From the NCBI GenBank assembly GCA_964433645.1, contig CAYSSK010000004.1, forward strand, positions 1-64,000: a DNA stretch of 64,000 nucleotides, written 5' to 3'. Source of the stretch: Desulfofustis sp964433645 (GTDB taxonomy: Bacteria > Desulfobacterota > Desulfobulbia > Desulfobulbales > Desulfocapsaceae). The notes below the pieces were generated by a model, which saw only the letters and a list, made by a program, of their open reading frames with translations, did not search any database and had not been told where the DNA came from. Made by a program: the position numbers and the translations under genes. Below, one piece after another: positions 8,663 through 17,862 of this stretch. Numbering within the stretch: position 1 is the first letter of the stretch; every line of letters begins with the position of its first letter.

Positions 8663-9838
8663 TTACGCGCATTCGTTTCCGCCAAGCGAATCGTAGCATT
8701 TTTGCAAACGCAACCGATGGTTTTCAAAAGTATATGATTTTTCATACAGTCTGCGGCAATTCCTTCCTAAAATGTTTCTTTTGTCCTCATTTTGCAATAG
8801 TGAGACTATTGCCTCAGCATATGTGGGTGGTGTTGCGGAAGCGAAGACCGCCGTATCATCATCGAGCAGCAGCCTGTTTGACGGGCGGTCGCTGGCCACT
8901 ATGGCTCGGCCGGCCTTTAAATAATCTAAAACTTTCAAGGGAGTATTCACGCCGGATATTCTGGGGGAAAGCAGAATATCAGACGCGGCCAGATATGCAG
9001 GTAGAGTATCCGGCGCGATTTTCCCTAAAAATGTTACATTTTTTGCAACTCCCAGTTTGCTGAGCGTGGATTTCCTCTCTTCTATTTGGCAAGAGGTGCC
9101 GCCAATAAGGACAAATCGCGCCCTGATATCAGCCCTGACAACCTCCGGTAGAGCCGCGAAAAGCAAATCAATACCCTGGTAAACGGCGAAGGAGCCCACG
9201 AAAGTCACCACAATTTCGCCATCGTTCTTAACGAGTTGATTGTTCATTAAAGCGACTTCTTCGGTGGATGGTTCCTGTAAAGATGAGGGAATATCGGGGA
9301 TGTTATAGGCAGGAGTGGCCGTGCCCATGGAGTCTACCTGTTTCACCAGACCAGGTCCGGTACAGATAACCGCGTCTGCCATTCGTACGGCGGTTTTTTC
9401 AATATGTTGATACAGCCACAATATACAATTCTTGACTACCCCGCTTTTATGGCTTTCCGGGTCGGAATGCTTTTCGAAAATGCATTTCGTCCTAAATATT
9501 CCGGCAAGAATACAGGAGATAAAACCGGCTTCTTCAATACCGTGGATAACAACGTATCGGTTTTTTATACAGAGGGACAGTGCCTTGAAGAATATCAATA
9601 TGTCAAAGAAAATCTTCCACCCAGAAGGACCGATGGGGATGTCCCGTACTTTAAAAGGATTGCCGACACGATACACGGAAACATTGGCGATCGGCAGATC
9701 CTCGCCTATGGGCAAGGTAAGAAAATCTATCGAATACCCTGCCTCGGAGAGAGCCAGAAGGTTGAATTTTAAACGAATGGGAGATCCGCGCCATTGGAAG
9801 AACGGTTGGGGGGATATCAAAAGAATTTTTCTAGTCAT
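8663..9838 (-). CDS. Glycosyltransferase family 4 (GT-B fold)
   Basis: 391 residues. The N-terminal domain starts ILLISPQPFFQWRGSPIRLKFNLLALSEAGYSIDFLT, typical of GT4 enzymes that bind the acceptor. The C-terminal domain has VTFVGSFAVYQGIDLLFAAL (residue about 215), VTFLGKIAPDTLPAYLAASDILLSPR (about 275) and NTPLKVLDYLKAGRAIVASDRPSNRLLL (about 300), the nucleotide-sugar binding half with the E-x7-E region replaced by PLKVLDYLKAG. It adds a sugar to a growing, probably lipid-linked, glycan at the cytoplasmic face. Donor and acceptor are unknown. The gene lies just downstream (13 bp) of the glycine-rich membrane protein. Confidence 0.85.
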   Translation of the reverse strand: MTRKILLISPQPFFQWRGSPIRLKFNLLALSEAGYSIDFLTLPIGEDLPIANVSVYRVGNPFKVRDIPIGPSGWKIFFDILIFFKALSLCIKNRYVVIHGIEEAGFISCILAGIFRTKCIFEKHSDPESHKSGVVKNCILWLYQHIEKTAVRMADAVICTGPGLVKQVDSMGTATPAYNIPDIPSSLQEPSTEEVALMNNQLVKNDGEIVVTFVGSFAVYQGIDLLFAALPEVVRADIRARFVLIGGTSCQIEERKSTLSKLGVAKNVTFLGKIAPDTLPAYLAASDILLSPRISGVNTPLKVLDYLKAGRAIVASDRPSNRLLLDDDTAVFASATPPTYAEAIVSLLQNEDKRNILGRNCRRLYEKSYTFENHRLRLQKCYDSLGGNECA

Positions 9839-9851
9839 GACAAGATGAGCG

Positions 9852-10586
9852 CTACCGCTTCAAAAGCAATCGATCGAGTCCGGTGAAATTGTTGACATAG
9901 TCATAAATGTCGATCTGCGTCGGATAGACCGGACCTTTAAAAGTCGTCCAAGTCTCTCCGGTGGTCTGATCATAAACAAACAAATGGCCGTTTGCGTCAA
10001 TTTTTCCTCTGAAAACCTGGCCGTAGCGTTGCGTGGAGGTGGTTGTTATTTCGACTTGCGAACCATTCTGGTCGACCACCGCCGTTACATTCTCCCGGCC
10101 GCCATTGACCAGATCCAGATAGCCGGCCCAGTTGTCCCCTGCTATATCGACACCGACCGGTTCTACCGATGGAGTCGGTTCCGGTTCCACGGTCCCGCCG
10201 CCTCCACCGCCTCCGCCACTCAAGGCCAGCGCCATAGCCCCAGTGGCAGCCACACCGGCCCCTATGATAAGCATGGTATTAATTTTACCCTGCTTATCTT
10301 CTGTTGCCTCCGGAGGACTGTAGGCGGGTTTATCGAGAGGTTTTGCCGTTGCGGAGGTGTTCGTCGAGTCAGCCGGCTTTTTTTTTGATTTTTTTTGAAG
10401 AGACGGCGGTTTCTGCCGTGCTTCCTCAAGAACCGGGGTAATGCCTATTTTCGAAGTGCCGGAGGACGAAGGATGTTCTTCGCCGTGAATCTTGGCAACG
10501 GGGAGCAGGCTGATGGTACAGCTCAGACACAATGCTGCGCCGAGATATAGAAAATAACATTTGGTTTTTTTTACGCTTTGAAGCAT
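9852..10586 (-). CDS. Exported membrane-anchored protein with glycine-rich linker, function unknown
   Basis: I choose the ATG at 10586 (244 residues) because GGAGGAGGG lies just upstream; a longer frame to 10682 lacks such a site. A hydrophobic segment (about residues 10-28, CYFLYLGAALCLSC) acts as signal or anchor and contains cysteines in a weak lipobox-like setting. A Lys/Pro/Ser-rich stretch follows, then a second hydrophobic segment, MLIIGAGVAATGAMALALSGG, a run of eight glycines, and a short C-terminal domain rich in VDQNGSQVEITTTSTQRYGQVFRG that looks all-beta. No family is recognised. Position between the glycosyltransferase and the exporter suggests an envelope part of polymer export. 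Confidence 0.6.
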   Translation of the reverse strand: MLQSVKKTKCYFLYLGAALCLSCTISLLPVAKIHGEEHPSSSGTSKIGITPVLEEARQKPPSLQKKSKKKPADSTNTSATAKPLDKPAYSPPEATEDKQGKINTMLIIGAGVAATGAMALALSGGGGGGGGTVEPEPTPSVEPVGVDIAGDNWAGYLDLVNGGRENVTAVVDQNGSQVEITTTSTQRYGQVFRGKIDANGHLFVYDQTTGETWTTFKGPVYPTQIDIYDYVNNFTGLDRLLLKR

Positions 10587-10795
10587 GATCCCTCCTCCCA
10601 AAATAGTTAGTGCCTGACAGAAAACCCCAAAATTTTGAAAATCCCGCATTAGCCCCGTCGTAGTTACGCGGCGGGCATCCATTCCAGCAACGTTTCCCTC
10701 ACTCGAACCGGCAGTAGATGAGAATGTTTCTCATATCTGCCTCGCATCGGACAGAGCTCCGCCATCGGCATTACCGCCTAACCAGCCCGGCTATC

Positions 10796-11083
10796 TCAGG
10801 CTGCTTTCTTGTCCGGCCCGCCTTTTCGCTCAGCAGCCTCTTGTTCCTGCTACCGCAGCACCGCACCCGGGCGCTGGATGTTACGTGCCGGAACCGCCAT
10901 GGCGATGTAGCGCCTGAATCCGCTCAGGCCGTGGCCGCAACACGTGTCCGGTCCGTGGAATTCAAGGGCGTTGATCGCCGATTCCACAGGCGAATGCTGT
11001 TGGCAAAGATTGACAAATTCAGGTGCGCTTTCGCGTGCCTGGTCGACTTGGGAAAGCCTCCTTCTTTGGGCAGCACCATGCAT
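10796..11083 (-). pseudogene. C-terminal remnant of an ISNCY-type transposase
   Basis: The minus-strand frame reads EFVNLCQQHSPVESAINA, then LEFHGPDTCCGHGLSGFRRY and IAMAVPARNIQRPG, the conserved C-terminal segment of transposases in the ISNCY/IS1182-like groups. An in-frame TAG follows (after AVLR), and the expected tail QEQEAAERKGGPDKKAA continues beyond it, so the copy is dead. The catalytic core and inverted repeats are absent. It fills the gap between the ABC permease gene and the glycine-rich protein. Exact IS family is uncertain. Confidence 0.7.
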
Positions 11084-11159
11084 TCAAGACGCGATTTGTC
11101 GGTTATTGTGGTATCAGTTTGATTTTAAGGTGCTTTTGCGGTTTCTTTTCAGACAGTAG

Positions 11160-12428
11160 TTATAACATTTTCAGAGCCTCAATGGGGTCCATCCGCGCTG
11201 CTTTTACAGCCGGATAAAGACCGGATAGCACCCCGGTTATTACCGCTAGAACAAAAGGTATTGCCATGGCTGCCGCGGTGATGCGGATCGGCCAACCACT
11301 GGCCTGCTCAAAAAGCAGTATGATGATCATTCCGGAGCAGACACCGATGATGCCGCCGAAAGTTGTCAATATTACCGATTCCACGAGAAATTGGTACAAG
11401 ATGTTTTTTTTTGTGGCACCAACTGCCCGGCGCAGCCCGATCTCATGTCTACGCTCGGTAACCGTGGCCAGCATAATATTCATAATCCCTATTCCGCCTA
11501 CCAGAAGCGAGATACCGCCGACAACTGCCAGCACACTGTTAAAAAGACGTTGGGTGCGGATCGATTGTTGAAGCAGTTCCAGGGGAACCACTAACTGATA
11601 GTCTTTGATTCCGTTATGAGTGATCGTCAGGGTACGTTCAATCAAGGCCTGGGCGCGAGGGATGTCCTTTCCCGTACGGGCCTCGACCAGAATTCTGGAC
11701 AGGGGTTTCAAGGGTCCATCCAGACCAGACTGCACTCGACGCTCCTGTTCGGAAAACGGTACGAAGAGGAGCTGATTGAAGTTATCAGGGGTTATCGTTG
11801 CCGAATCCTCCCGGAGTACTGATTGCTCAGCCAGAACTCCAACCACCTGATAAAGGGTTTCGCCAAGCCTGATCTGGCTGCCGATCCTGCCTTCATGGGC
11901 CAGCTCAATGGCCAGATCAAAACCGAGGACGCAGACCTTACGATTGTGCTGCTCGTCACTGGGAAGCAGAAATCGTCCGGATTGCATAGCAAGACCCGAC
12001 AGCCGGATATAGTTTGGACTTGCCTGGACGATTCTGGGCGTCAATTTGCCGGTGGCCGCAAAAAGCTGTACGTGCAGCTCGCGAAACGCGGCTACCTCCT
12101 GAACGTATTGCGGCAACGCCTGCAGGTGGTAGACATCTGACCAGCTCAGGCCATAGACTCGTCGGGCAAGAACCTGCTGCCGTTGAGCAGGAGTGAGTTC
12201 GACCTGGTTGATATAGATATTTTTCAGGCCAAGCGCCTCGATTTCCACCAAGGCTTTTTCCTTGGCGCCTTCACCGATGGAAATCATCGAGAGAACGGCC
12301 ATTACCCCACAGACCACGCCCAGAACACTCAGCAGTGATCTCAGCTTATGGGCGTACAGGCTGCGCAGGGCATGCAGAATCAATGGATTATCCCGGCAAA
12401 AAAGGTTCTTGCCATAGCGTACCCTCAT
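11160..12428 (-). CDS. MacB-type ABC transporter permease (FtsX-like)
   Basis: About 422 residues from the ATG at 12428, or about 407 from a TTG at 12383 that lies just after the stop of the ATPase gene; the start is unresolved. One N-terminal TM (LRSLLSVLGVVCGVMAVLSMISIGEGAK), a large periplasmic MacB_PCD domain (about 60-270) and three C-terminal TMs in the FtsX segment beginning NSVLAVVGGISLLVGGIGIMNIMLATVTERRHEIGLRRAVGA give the MacB layout without the fused ATPase. It works with the ATPase, HlyD-like adaptor and TolC homologue upstream as a tripartite exporter, moving substrate from periplasm to outside. Genes overlap, indicating one operon. Confidence 0.88.
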   Translation of the reverse strand: MRVRYGKNLFCRDNPLILHALRSLYAHKLRSLLSVLGVVCGVMAVLSMISIGEGAKEKALVEIEALGLKNIYINQVELTPAQRQQVLARRVYGLSWSDVYHLQALPQYVQEVAAFRELHVQLFAATGKLTPRIVQASPNYIRLSGLAMQSGRFLLPSDEQHNRKVCVLGFDLAIELAHEGRIGSQIRLGETLYQVVGVLAEQSVLREDSATITPDNFNQLLFVPFSEQERRVQSGLDGPLKPLSRILVEARTGKDIPRAQALIERTLTITHNGIKDYQLVVPLELLQQSIRTQRLFNSVLAVVGGISLLVGGIGIMNIMLATVTERRHEIGLRRAVGATKKNILYQFLVESVILTTFGGIIGVCSGMIIILLFEQASGWPIRITAAAMAIPFVLAVITGVLSGLYPAVKAARMDPIEALKML

Positions 12429-13104
12429 ACATCTGCAGAATTCGTTGGGCCACCGAAGCGACCTGACGATCATGACTGACCATGATCAAGGTAGACCCGG
12501 CCGCATTCAACTCGAGAAAGAGATCGAGTATGTCCATGCTGCTCCTATGGTCGAGATTTCCCGTCGGTTCATCGGCGAGAATCAGCAGCGGGTTTATGAC
12601 GAGGGCCCGGGCGATGGCAACCCGCTGCATCTCTCCACCTGACAGTTCAGAGGGGCGATGGTTGCGTCGATTTTCCATGCCGACCCGTTGTATTGCTGCG
12701 GAAATGCGATCTCGCTGCTCGTCGCTGCCTATTTGCTGGTATTGAAAAGGAAGGGCGACGTTTTCCCAGACGCTCAGTTCCGGCAGAAGATAAAAGATCT
12801 GAAAGACAAAACCAAGAGAGGCGGCGCGAAGACGGGACAGCTGCTCATCATTGAGTCCAAGTACGTCGACGCCGTTCAGGGCATACCTTCCCGAGTCCGG
12901 GCGGGCAAGGGTTCCGAAAATATGGAGCAGGGTGGACTTACCGGAACCGGAGGTTCCCATGATCGCGACAAAGTCTCCGGCGGCCACGGTTAAGTCAACC
13001 CCCCTGGCGACCTGGATCAGCTCGCCACCGATGCGATAGCTTTTAACGATCTTTTCGGCCTGTAAAAGCGTAGCGGTCCGTGGCGGCAGTGTCGTGGTAT
13101 TCAT
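12388..13104 (-). CDS. ABC transporter ATP-binding protein (MacB/LolD type)
   Basis: 238 residues. Walker A GTSGSGKST near residue 50, Q-loop FVFQIFYLLPELSVWENV, signature LSGGEMQRVAIARAL near 155, Walker B LLILADEPTGNLD and H-loop MVSHD are all present, so it should be an active ATPase. Sequence style matches the LolD/MacB group that pairs with FtsX-like permeases. It overlaps the adaptor gene by 4 bp upstream and abuts the permease downstream, so translation is probably coupled. It energises the tripartite exporter from the cytoplasmic side. Confidence 0.92.
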   Translation of the reverse strand: MNTTTLPPRTATLLQAEKIVKSYRIGGELIQVARGVDLTVAAGDFVAIMGTSGSGKSTLLHIFGTLARPDSGRYALNGVDVLGLNDEQLSRLRAASLGFVFQIFYLLPELSVWENVALPFQYQQIGSDEQRDRISAAIQRVGMENRRNHRPSELSGGEMQRVAIARALVINPLLILADEPTGNLDHRSSMDILDLFLELNAAGSTLIMVSHDRQVASVAQRILQMYEGTLWQEPFLPG

Positions 13105-14534
13105 TGTTCCGGGTGGACCAGGCTGACCAGCTCACCTTCCTGGAGCCCTTCAACAATTTCTATCAGGTCATTGTCATGGGCTCCGACGACAACTTGCTGC
13201 CTGGTATACCCGCCCTCACTATTGACAACATAGCAATAGGAAATGTCATTTTGGGTGAAAACCGCTTGAACCGGGACGGTGATGGCATTCAGCACCGTAT
13301 TGGATCGAATAGAGATGCGGCAGCTCATTCCCGGGCGTAATCGCTTGTCTTCCCCTTCGAGAACAAACCCCACCTGAAAGTATTTCTCATCTCCAGGCTG
13401 AGATGAATCCGAGGTGGCCAGTGCGCCTATGAAGTTCAGGTGTCCGGTAAAACTGGTCTTGGGATATGCATCAACCCGTACCCGGCCGGTCTGGCCAATG
13501 GCGATCTTGTAGAGGTCGATTTCACGGATCTTGGTTTTGACAATCATTTTTGCAATATCTGGAAGATAGAGGATCGGTTGATTCATGAAGACGGTATCTC
13601 CCACCCTGGGTTTACGCTTTTCCCGCTCTCGAAAAGTCTCGAAATGGATAACGATACCATCAAAGGGCGCCTCAATCTCTGTCTTTGCTAACTCAGTCTT
13701 TGCCCGTTGCAGGGCTTCTTTTTGGGCATTCAGCTTACTCTGGATCTGACTGAGCGTGGCTTCGGTCTTGGCAATGCGGTAACGTCCGCCTTGGCGTATT
13801 TGTTCTATGGCCAGTTGGGCATTGGATAACTTGGCCCGGCCACTTTCAATCAGCGCCGGAAGCACGTTCTCGGTGTAATTTTCATACCTGCCGGCGGCCG
13901 AACGGTACTGTTTGGCCAACATTTCAACCTTTTCCCGGGTTTTGGCAATTTCGGTGCTATTGTCGTACCCCTCTTCCTGCAACATTTCAAGATCTTTGGA
14001 ATACTGCTGATAGCGCTGCATCTCCAGTTTTGCCTTCTGAACCTCTTCAAAAAATTGAGACTGTTGCAGCGGGCCTTCCCCTTCTTCGAGTTTTTTCAGC
14101 TCGAGTTTGGCGACATTGAATTGGTATTGGGCGTTGGCCACCTCCTGCTCTACCTGATTTTTTTCAAATTCAACGGTTTGTTGTGCCGCCTGGACGGCTG
14201 CTTCGAATCCGGACACCTCGGTCCGTAGTTGCTCCACCTGCTTTTGGAAAGGTGCCGGATCGAACCGGACCAGCAGATCTCCCTGACTCACCTTGGCGCC
14301 ATCTTCTACCAGGTAGATGATCTTCCCTTCACTGCCTTGTAATTGCGAAGTGATAACATGGGACTGAGAGGCGTCCAAAACCCCAAGGACATGCAGTTCC
14401 ACTTTAAGGTCCTGTCGCTCTACTCTGGCCGTCAGCATCTCATCGCGGTAAGGTGGATGGTCCTGCAAGGAACCGATGAAAAAAGCGATTCCGGTCGAGA
14501 CGAGAATCACGAGGGTCACCCATAACAATTTCAA
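13101..14534 (-). CDS. HlyD/MacA-family periplasmic adaptor
   Basis: 477 residues. An N-terminal TM anchor (about 4-24, LLWVTLVILVSTGIAFFIGSL) precedes a lipoyl/barrel-sandwich half motif (GKIIYLVEDGAKVSQGDLLVRFDPAPF), a long alpha-helical hairpin (about 110-280, rich in Glu/Gln/Lys coiled coil), the second half motif (IEAPFDGIVIHFE) and the beta-barrel and membrane-proximal domains ending LIEIVEGLQEGELVSLVHPEQ. It bridges the inner-membrane ABC part and the TolC homologue. The helical hairpin is longer than in E. coli MacA. Its stop overlaps the ATPase start and its start overlaps the TolC-like gene's end by 4 bp. Confidence 0.9.
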   Translation of the reverse strand: MKLLWVTLVILVSTGIAFFIGSLQDHPPYRDEMLTARVERQDLKVELHVLGVLDASQSHVITSQLQGSEGKIIYLVEDGAKVSQGDLLVRFDPAPFQKQVEQLRTEVSGFEAAVQAAQQTVEFEKNQVEQEVANAQYQFNVAKLELKKLEEGEGPLQQSQFFEEVQKAKLEMQRYQQYSKDLEMLQEEGYDNSTEIAKTREKVEMLAKQYRSAAGRYENYTENVLPALIESGRAKLSNAQLAIEQIRQGGRYRIAKTEATLSQIQSKLNAQKEALQRAKTELAKTEIEAPFDGIVIHFETFREREKRKPRVGDTVFMNQPILYLPDIAKMIVKTKIREIDLYKIAIGQTGRVRVDAYPKTSFTGHLNFIGALATSDSSQPGDEKYFQVGFVLEGEDKRLRPGMSCRISIRSNTVLNAITVPVQAVFTQNDISYCYVVNSEGGYTRQQVVVGAHDNDLIEIVEGLQEGELVSLVHPEQ

Positions 14535-16105
14535 GGCATCACCTCGCTGTCTGCTTCCTGATACTCCAGAAGGGTTCCCAGAGTCGAGCGGAGCTGGTAG
14601 GTTTCAAGCAGGTACTTGATCTGTTCGGTAAGCTTGGCATTTTCAGCATTCTGCATTTCTGTCTGGGCTTCGATGAGCTCGAAATTGTCCGCCAAACCGT
14701 TTCGGAATTTACTTTCAGCCAAGCGCAACTTTCCTTTGGTCTGGTGAAGTTCCTTATCTCGAAGGGCAATGCGCTGCAACTGTTGAGCCATCGTATTGAG
14801 TTGGGCGCGGACTTCTTGAATAATGCGTTCTTTTTGAGACATCCGGTCATTTAGGACCTGTCTGTAGGAAATTTTTTGTTGAGCGTAAGCTTTTTTCTTA
14901 CCGCGACCAAACAGATCGGTGTCGCTTTTCAACCTCACCGTCCAGATATCTTCCTCGAAGCCAAAGTCAAGGTCATCGCCGGTCTTGTCGTAGCCGAGTT
15001 CAAGATTGAGTTGTGGCTGGAGGTTCTTTTCGGCCAGAAGTAGCTGGCGTTTTGTTTCTGCGACCAGTCTTTTGCTTTGCTCTATTTCAGGCCGATTGGC
15101 CAGGGCGATGTTCACCGCTTCCTCCTCTTCCAGCTCTACCGGTTGATAGCGTATAGGCGCGGTGATGGCAACATTGCTGTCCTGGGTCATGCCCAGCAAC
15201 CGCTTTAATTCATCCAGCGCCCGGTCCCGGGATTCCTGCCGTATGGAAAACTCTCTTTCAACATTTTTAATTCTTATTTCAGCACGGTACAGATCAATAA
15301 CGGATATGATCCCGGCCTTTTCTTTAATTTTGGCCAGAGCAAGGTGTCCTCTCAGGTTTCTCAGTTGTTTTTCCAGCAAATCAATTTGCTGTTCACTCAG
15401 CAGAATAGAGTACACCGTCTGGACCGTCTGGAGCACGGTATCTACCTGTTTGAGATGATATGAGATCCTGGCATCTTGGTAAGAATAGCGACTGCTATAG
15501 ACATTATTGAGTGCGAATTCTTTGCCCAATCCCCGCAACAAAGGCAGTTCCAGTCTCGCCGCGATACCGGTCTGGAACTCATCGTCTTGACCGCCGACAA
15601 AAGGATTGACCGAGAGATTGATGCCGGAGGTGAAACGCCGGGAGAAACCGGCTCCGGCTCTCCACGCCTGTTCTGACGCCGAGCTGTACCCGGTTTGGAC
15701 ATTTGGATGAATTTTAAATAGGAATTCTTCCTGCTGCCCCTGGTAGGAAATTCTACTCGACTCAATCCCCAATTTTGCCCTGCCCAGGGATCGATTGTTG
15801 ACGAGAGCCATTTGTATTGCCTCGTCGAGAGTGAGCACCCTTTGAGGTAATCCAGCCGAATCTTCAGCGTAGCATCGAGAAAACTCAAATCCAGAAAGAG
15901 AAAAAAAAATGAGCAGGTTAACAGTGAAAAAGATTAAAACTTGTGTCACGCTGTATCTTGAGCGCCGGACGCTATAATTTGGCAGAATCAATTTAAATTG
16001 CAATTTAACTTTCTGAGATCGCAGATACCCTGGGACAAAGCAAAATATCTTTACTCTTTTATATGACACGGAACGTAAGTCAGACAGTGCCAAATTCTGC
16101 AACAT
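14531..16105 (-). CDS. TolC-family outer membrane efflux protein
   Basis: The frame runs to 16177, but its first codons come from the end of the neighbouring IS element, so the true start must be downstream; ATG 16105 is the first outside it, while TTG 15991 or GTG 15949 would better place the signal segment QVLIFFTVNLLIFFSLSG at the N-terminus. The mature part starts near LTLDEAIQMALVNNRSLG, the usual TolC opening, and has two OEP repeats with long coiled coils (RELDEL-type heptads around 330 and 490 in the longest frame). It forms the outer-membrane duct of the exporter. IS insertion just upstream may have replaced its promoter. Confidence 0.85.
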   Translation of the reverse strand: MLQNLALSDLRSVSYKRVKIFCFVPGYLRSQKVKLQFKLILPNYSVRRSRYSVTQVLIFFTVNLLIFFSLSGFEFSRCYAEDSAGLPQRVLTLDEAIQMALVNNRSLGRAKLGIESSRISYQGQQEEFLFKIHPNVQTGYSSASEQAWRAGAGFSRRFTSGINLSVNPFVGGQDDEFQTGIAARLELPLLRGLGKEFALNNVYSSRYSYQDARISYHLKQVDTVLQTVQTVYSILLSEQQIDLLEKQLRNLRGHLALAKIKEKAGIISVIDLYRAEIRIKNVEREFSIRQESRDRALDELKRLLGMTQDSNVAITAPIRYQPVELEEEEAVNIALANRPEIEQSKRLVAETKRQLLLAEKNLQPQLNLELGYDKTGDDLDFGFEEDIWTVRLKSDTDLFGRGKKKAYAQQKISYRQVLNDRMSQKERIIQEVRAQLNTMAQQLQRIALRDKELHQTKGKLRLAESKFRNGLADNFELIEAQTEMQNAENAKLTEQIKYLLETYQLRSTLGTLLEYQEADSEVMP

Positions 16106-16152
16106 GGTTTTCAAAAAACTGGAGTTTGGAATTTCAGGTCTATGATCTGACG

Positions 16153-17451
16153 AATGTTCCACGAACAGGGTAGCCACAGTTAGTGCCCGATATACCGAAT
16201 TTATTCCGCTTTTATCCTGTCAGCCAGCTTCTTCCTGCTGCCTACACGGCCGCCATGGCGGGGCAGAGCGCTTGGCGGGGTAATCGCCAGCGCTGAGAAT
16301 AACCGGGCCAGGCGCGGTCGTGGTTGCGGTATGCTGAGCATGCCGCCGGGCCGGCTGCCGTTGATTTCATGCTCCAACGCGCACAAGGTCGACAGCTTTT
16401 TCAGGCCTTCCTCGACCGTCATATCCAGATCCCGCCAGGCCTTGGCCAGTTTCCGTCGGACCAGATATGCCAGCATGACCACAAAGACCTGACCTCTGGT
16501 GCGCGACTCCTTGCGCACATAGATTGGCCGAACCTCCAGGTGGCCGGTCTTGCAGGTCCTAAACGCCTGTTCAACCTGGATCAGATCTTTGTAACGATCA
16601 TGGACAATTTCCATCGGGGCGTGTTTGGCAGGCAGGTCGGTTTTCAAGACATACCAACCATCCAGTTCCTGCACCTCCGTCAGATATGCCTCGTCGATCT
16701 GCACGGCGATCGAGCGATTCTTGCAGGTTGTTTTCAGGAAGTCGCCTACCTTCAGCTTGCCTTGCCGTTCCCACACCTTGCGGATGGCGGTGAACTCGTC
16801 AGCCCGGGGGTGCTCGGCCAGATAACGGTTCTGCTGCTCGCAGAGCCAGTCCAGGGCCTGGTACAGCTCATCTTCGGTAAACGGATCAACGCCGAGCAGT
16901 TCGCATACCGCGTGTTCATCTGCCAAGCGCACGGCACTCAGGCGTGAGCCCTGTTCAATCAGCCGGGCCATGACCATCCACAGGCAGAGCAGGCCGTGTC
17001 GCGACGAGCCGATAATTTTATCAAGTCCGAGGTCCCGGCAAACGTGCAACAAGACCCACACGGCGCCGACCGAGCGGCCCTGTGTTTGCTTGGCACTGCC
17101 GCCCAGCAGGTGTTCAAGTTCGCCCGGGCTGTTTTTGTGTTTCAGGGCAAGCTCGATGGTCTTGATCACCGCTTCGGGATATTTGGTCAGGTTGAGCAGG
17201 GTTCGCTTCTTGACCTTGGAGCCATTTTCTCCGCGCTCGCGGTATGATTCGCGGAGCAGGATCTGGGTGTAGACTTTGTGCCACCTTGTCTGGATTTTTG
17301 TCGCTTGATGCACGAAATGGCCACTTAATACCATATAGGTATATCTATGACAATATAATAGATGCACTTTAATGGCTACGATGTTGTCCCGAAAAATATC
17401 GCTTTTTGAGCGATAATCAGGCACTTGCAATAATTCCAGGCTGGAACATCC
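16153..17451. mobile_element. IS1634-like element, internally deleted, with recognisable ends
   Basis: About 1.3 kb. The two ends read inward as related sequences: AATGTTCCA...AGTGCCCGATAT from 16153 and, on the other strand, GATGTTCCA...AGTGCCTGATTAT from 17451. The same end motif (GGATGTTCC...) closes the fragment at 22.08 kb. Full IS1634-type elements are usually near 2 kb, so roughly 0.6 kb is missing, in line with the shortened transposase. I see no clear target-site duplication. It separates the exporter operon from asnB. Confidence 0.65.
16201..17334 (-). pseudogene. IS1634/IS4-type transposase with in-frame deletion of the catalytic core
   Basis: The open frame (409 codons at its longest; ATG 17334 is a reasonable start) keeps the N-terminal region (HKVYTQILLRESYRERG, GLDKIIGSSRHGLL) and the C-terminal part (GWYVLKTDLPAKHAPMEIVHDRYK, then IQVEQAFRTCKTGHLEVRPIY), the latter being the YREK-like region with the last catalytic Glu. 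The segment that normally carries the first two catalytic aspartates is gone: VWERQGKLKVGDFLKTTCKN joins directly to the later part. It is open but should be inactive. It might still bind the element's ends or be moved by an intact relative. Confidence 0.7.
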
Positions 17452-17862
17452 GCTGGAAGAGTGGCGAGAAGAGAGCTTCTACCGCCGAATATGATGAGTA
17501 ACACTATGGAAAACGCATATTTACTTGAAAGGACAATTGAAAAAGGGTAGGCTGCATTTGTCAGGAGCCCCTCTGTTTTTTTAAGGAGAAACCGAGCAAA
17601 ACACCTGTTTTTGATCACTCGGTTACTTGAGTAACCCTCATGCCAACTTCCCTTCCCACCATGAAAGATTGAGGTGTCATAATGCTGGTATCCGCAACAT
17701 TGAAATTTTCAGCTTTGCTCTTTCACCGCCTGCGGATAAATAAACAATAACGAGATCTGACCTATCTTGTTTCTATGTCTCTGAGAAAAGCTGTTTTAGA
17801 ATAAACAGAAAAGCTGAAAGTTAGAATTTTAACTTTTTTACAAAAATAATGGTTGAAATATT
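17452..17862. other. Intergenic region before asnB, 411 bp
   Basis: AT-rich. A minus-strand frame of 80 codons (17376-17618) has no recognisable content. The asnB start at 17863 lacks a strong ribosome site (nearest is TTGAAA), and no clear -35/-10 pair could be selected. It likely holds the asnB promoter. Confidence 0.4.

Noticed and set aside
17376..17618. Minus-strand 80-codon frame near the IS end
   Set aside because: Partly inside the IS terminal region, no ribosome site and no family resemblance.
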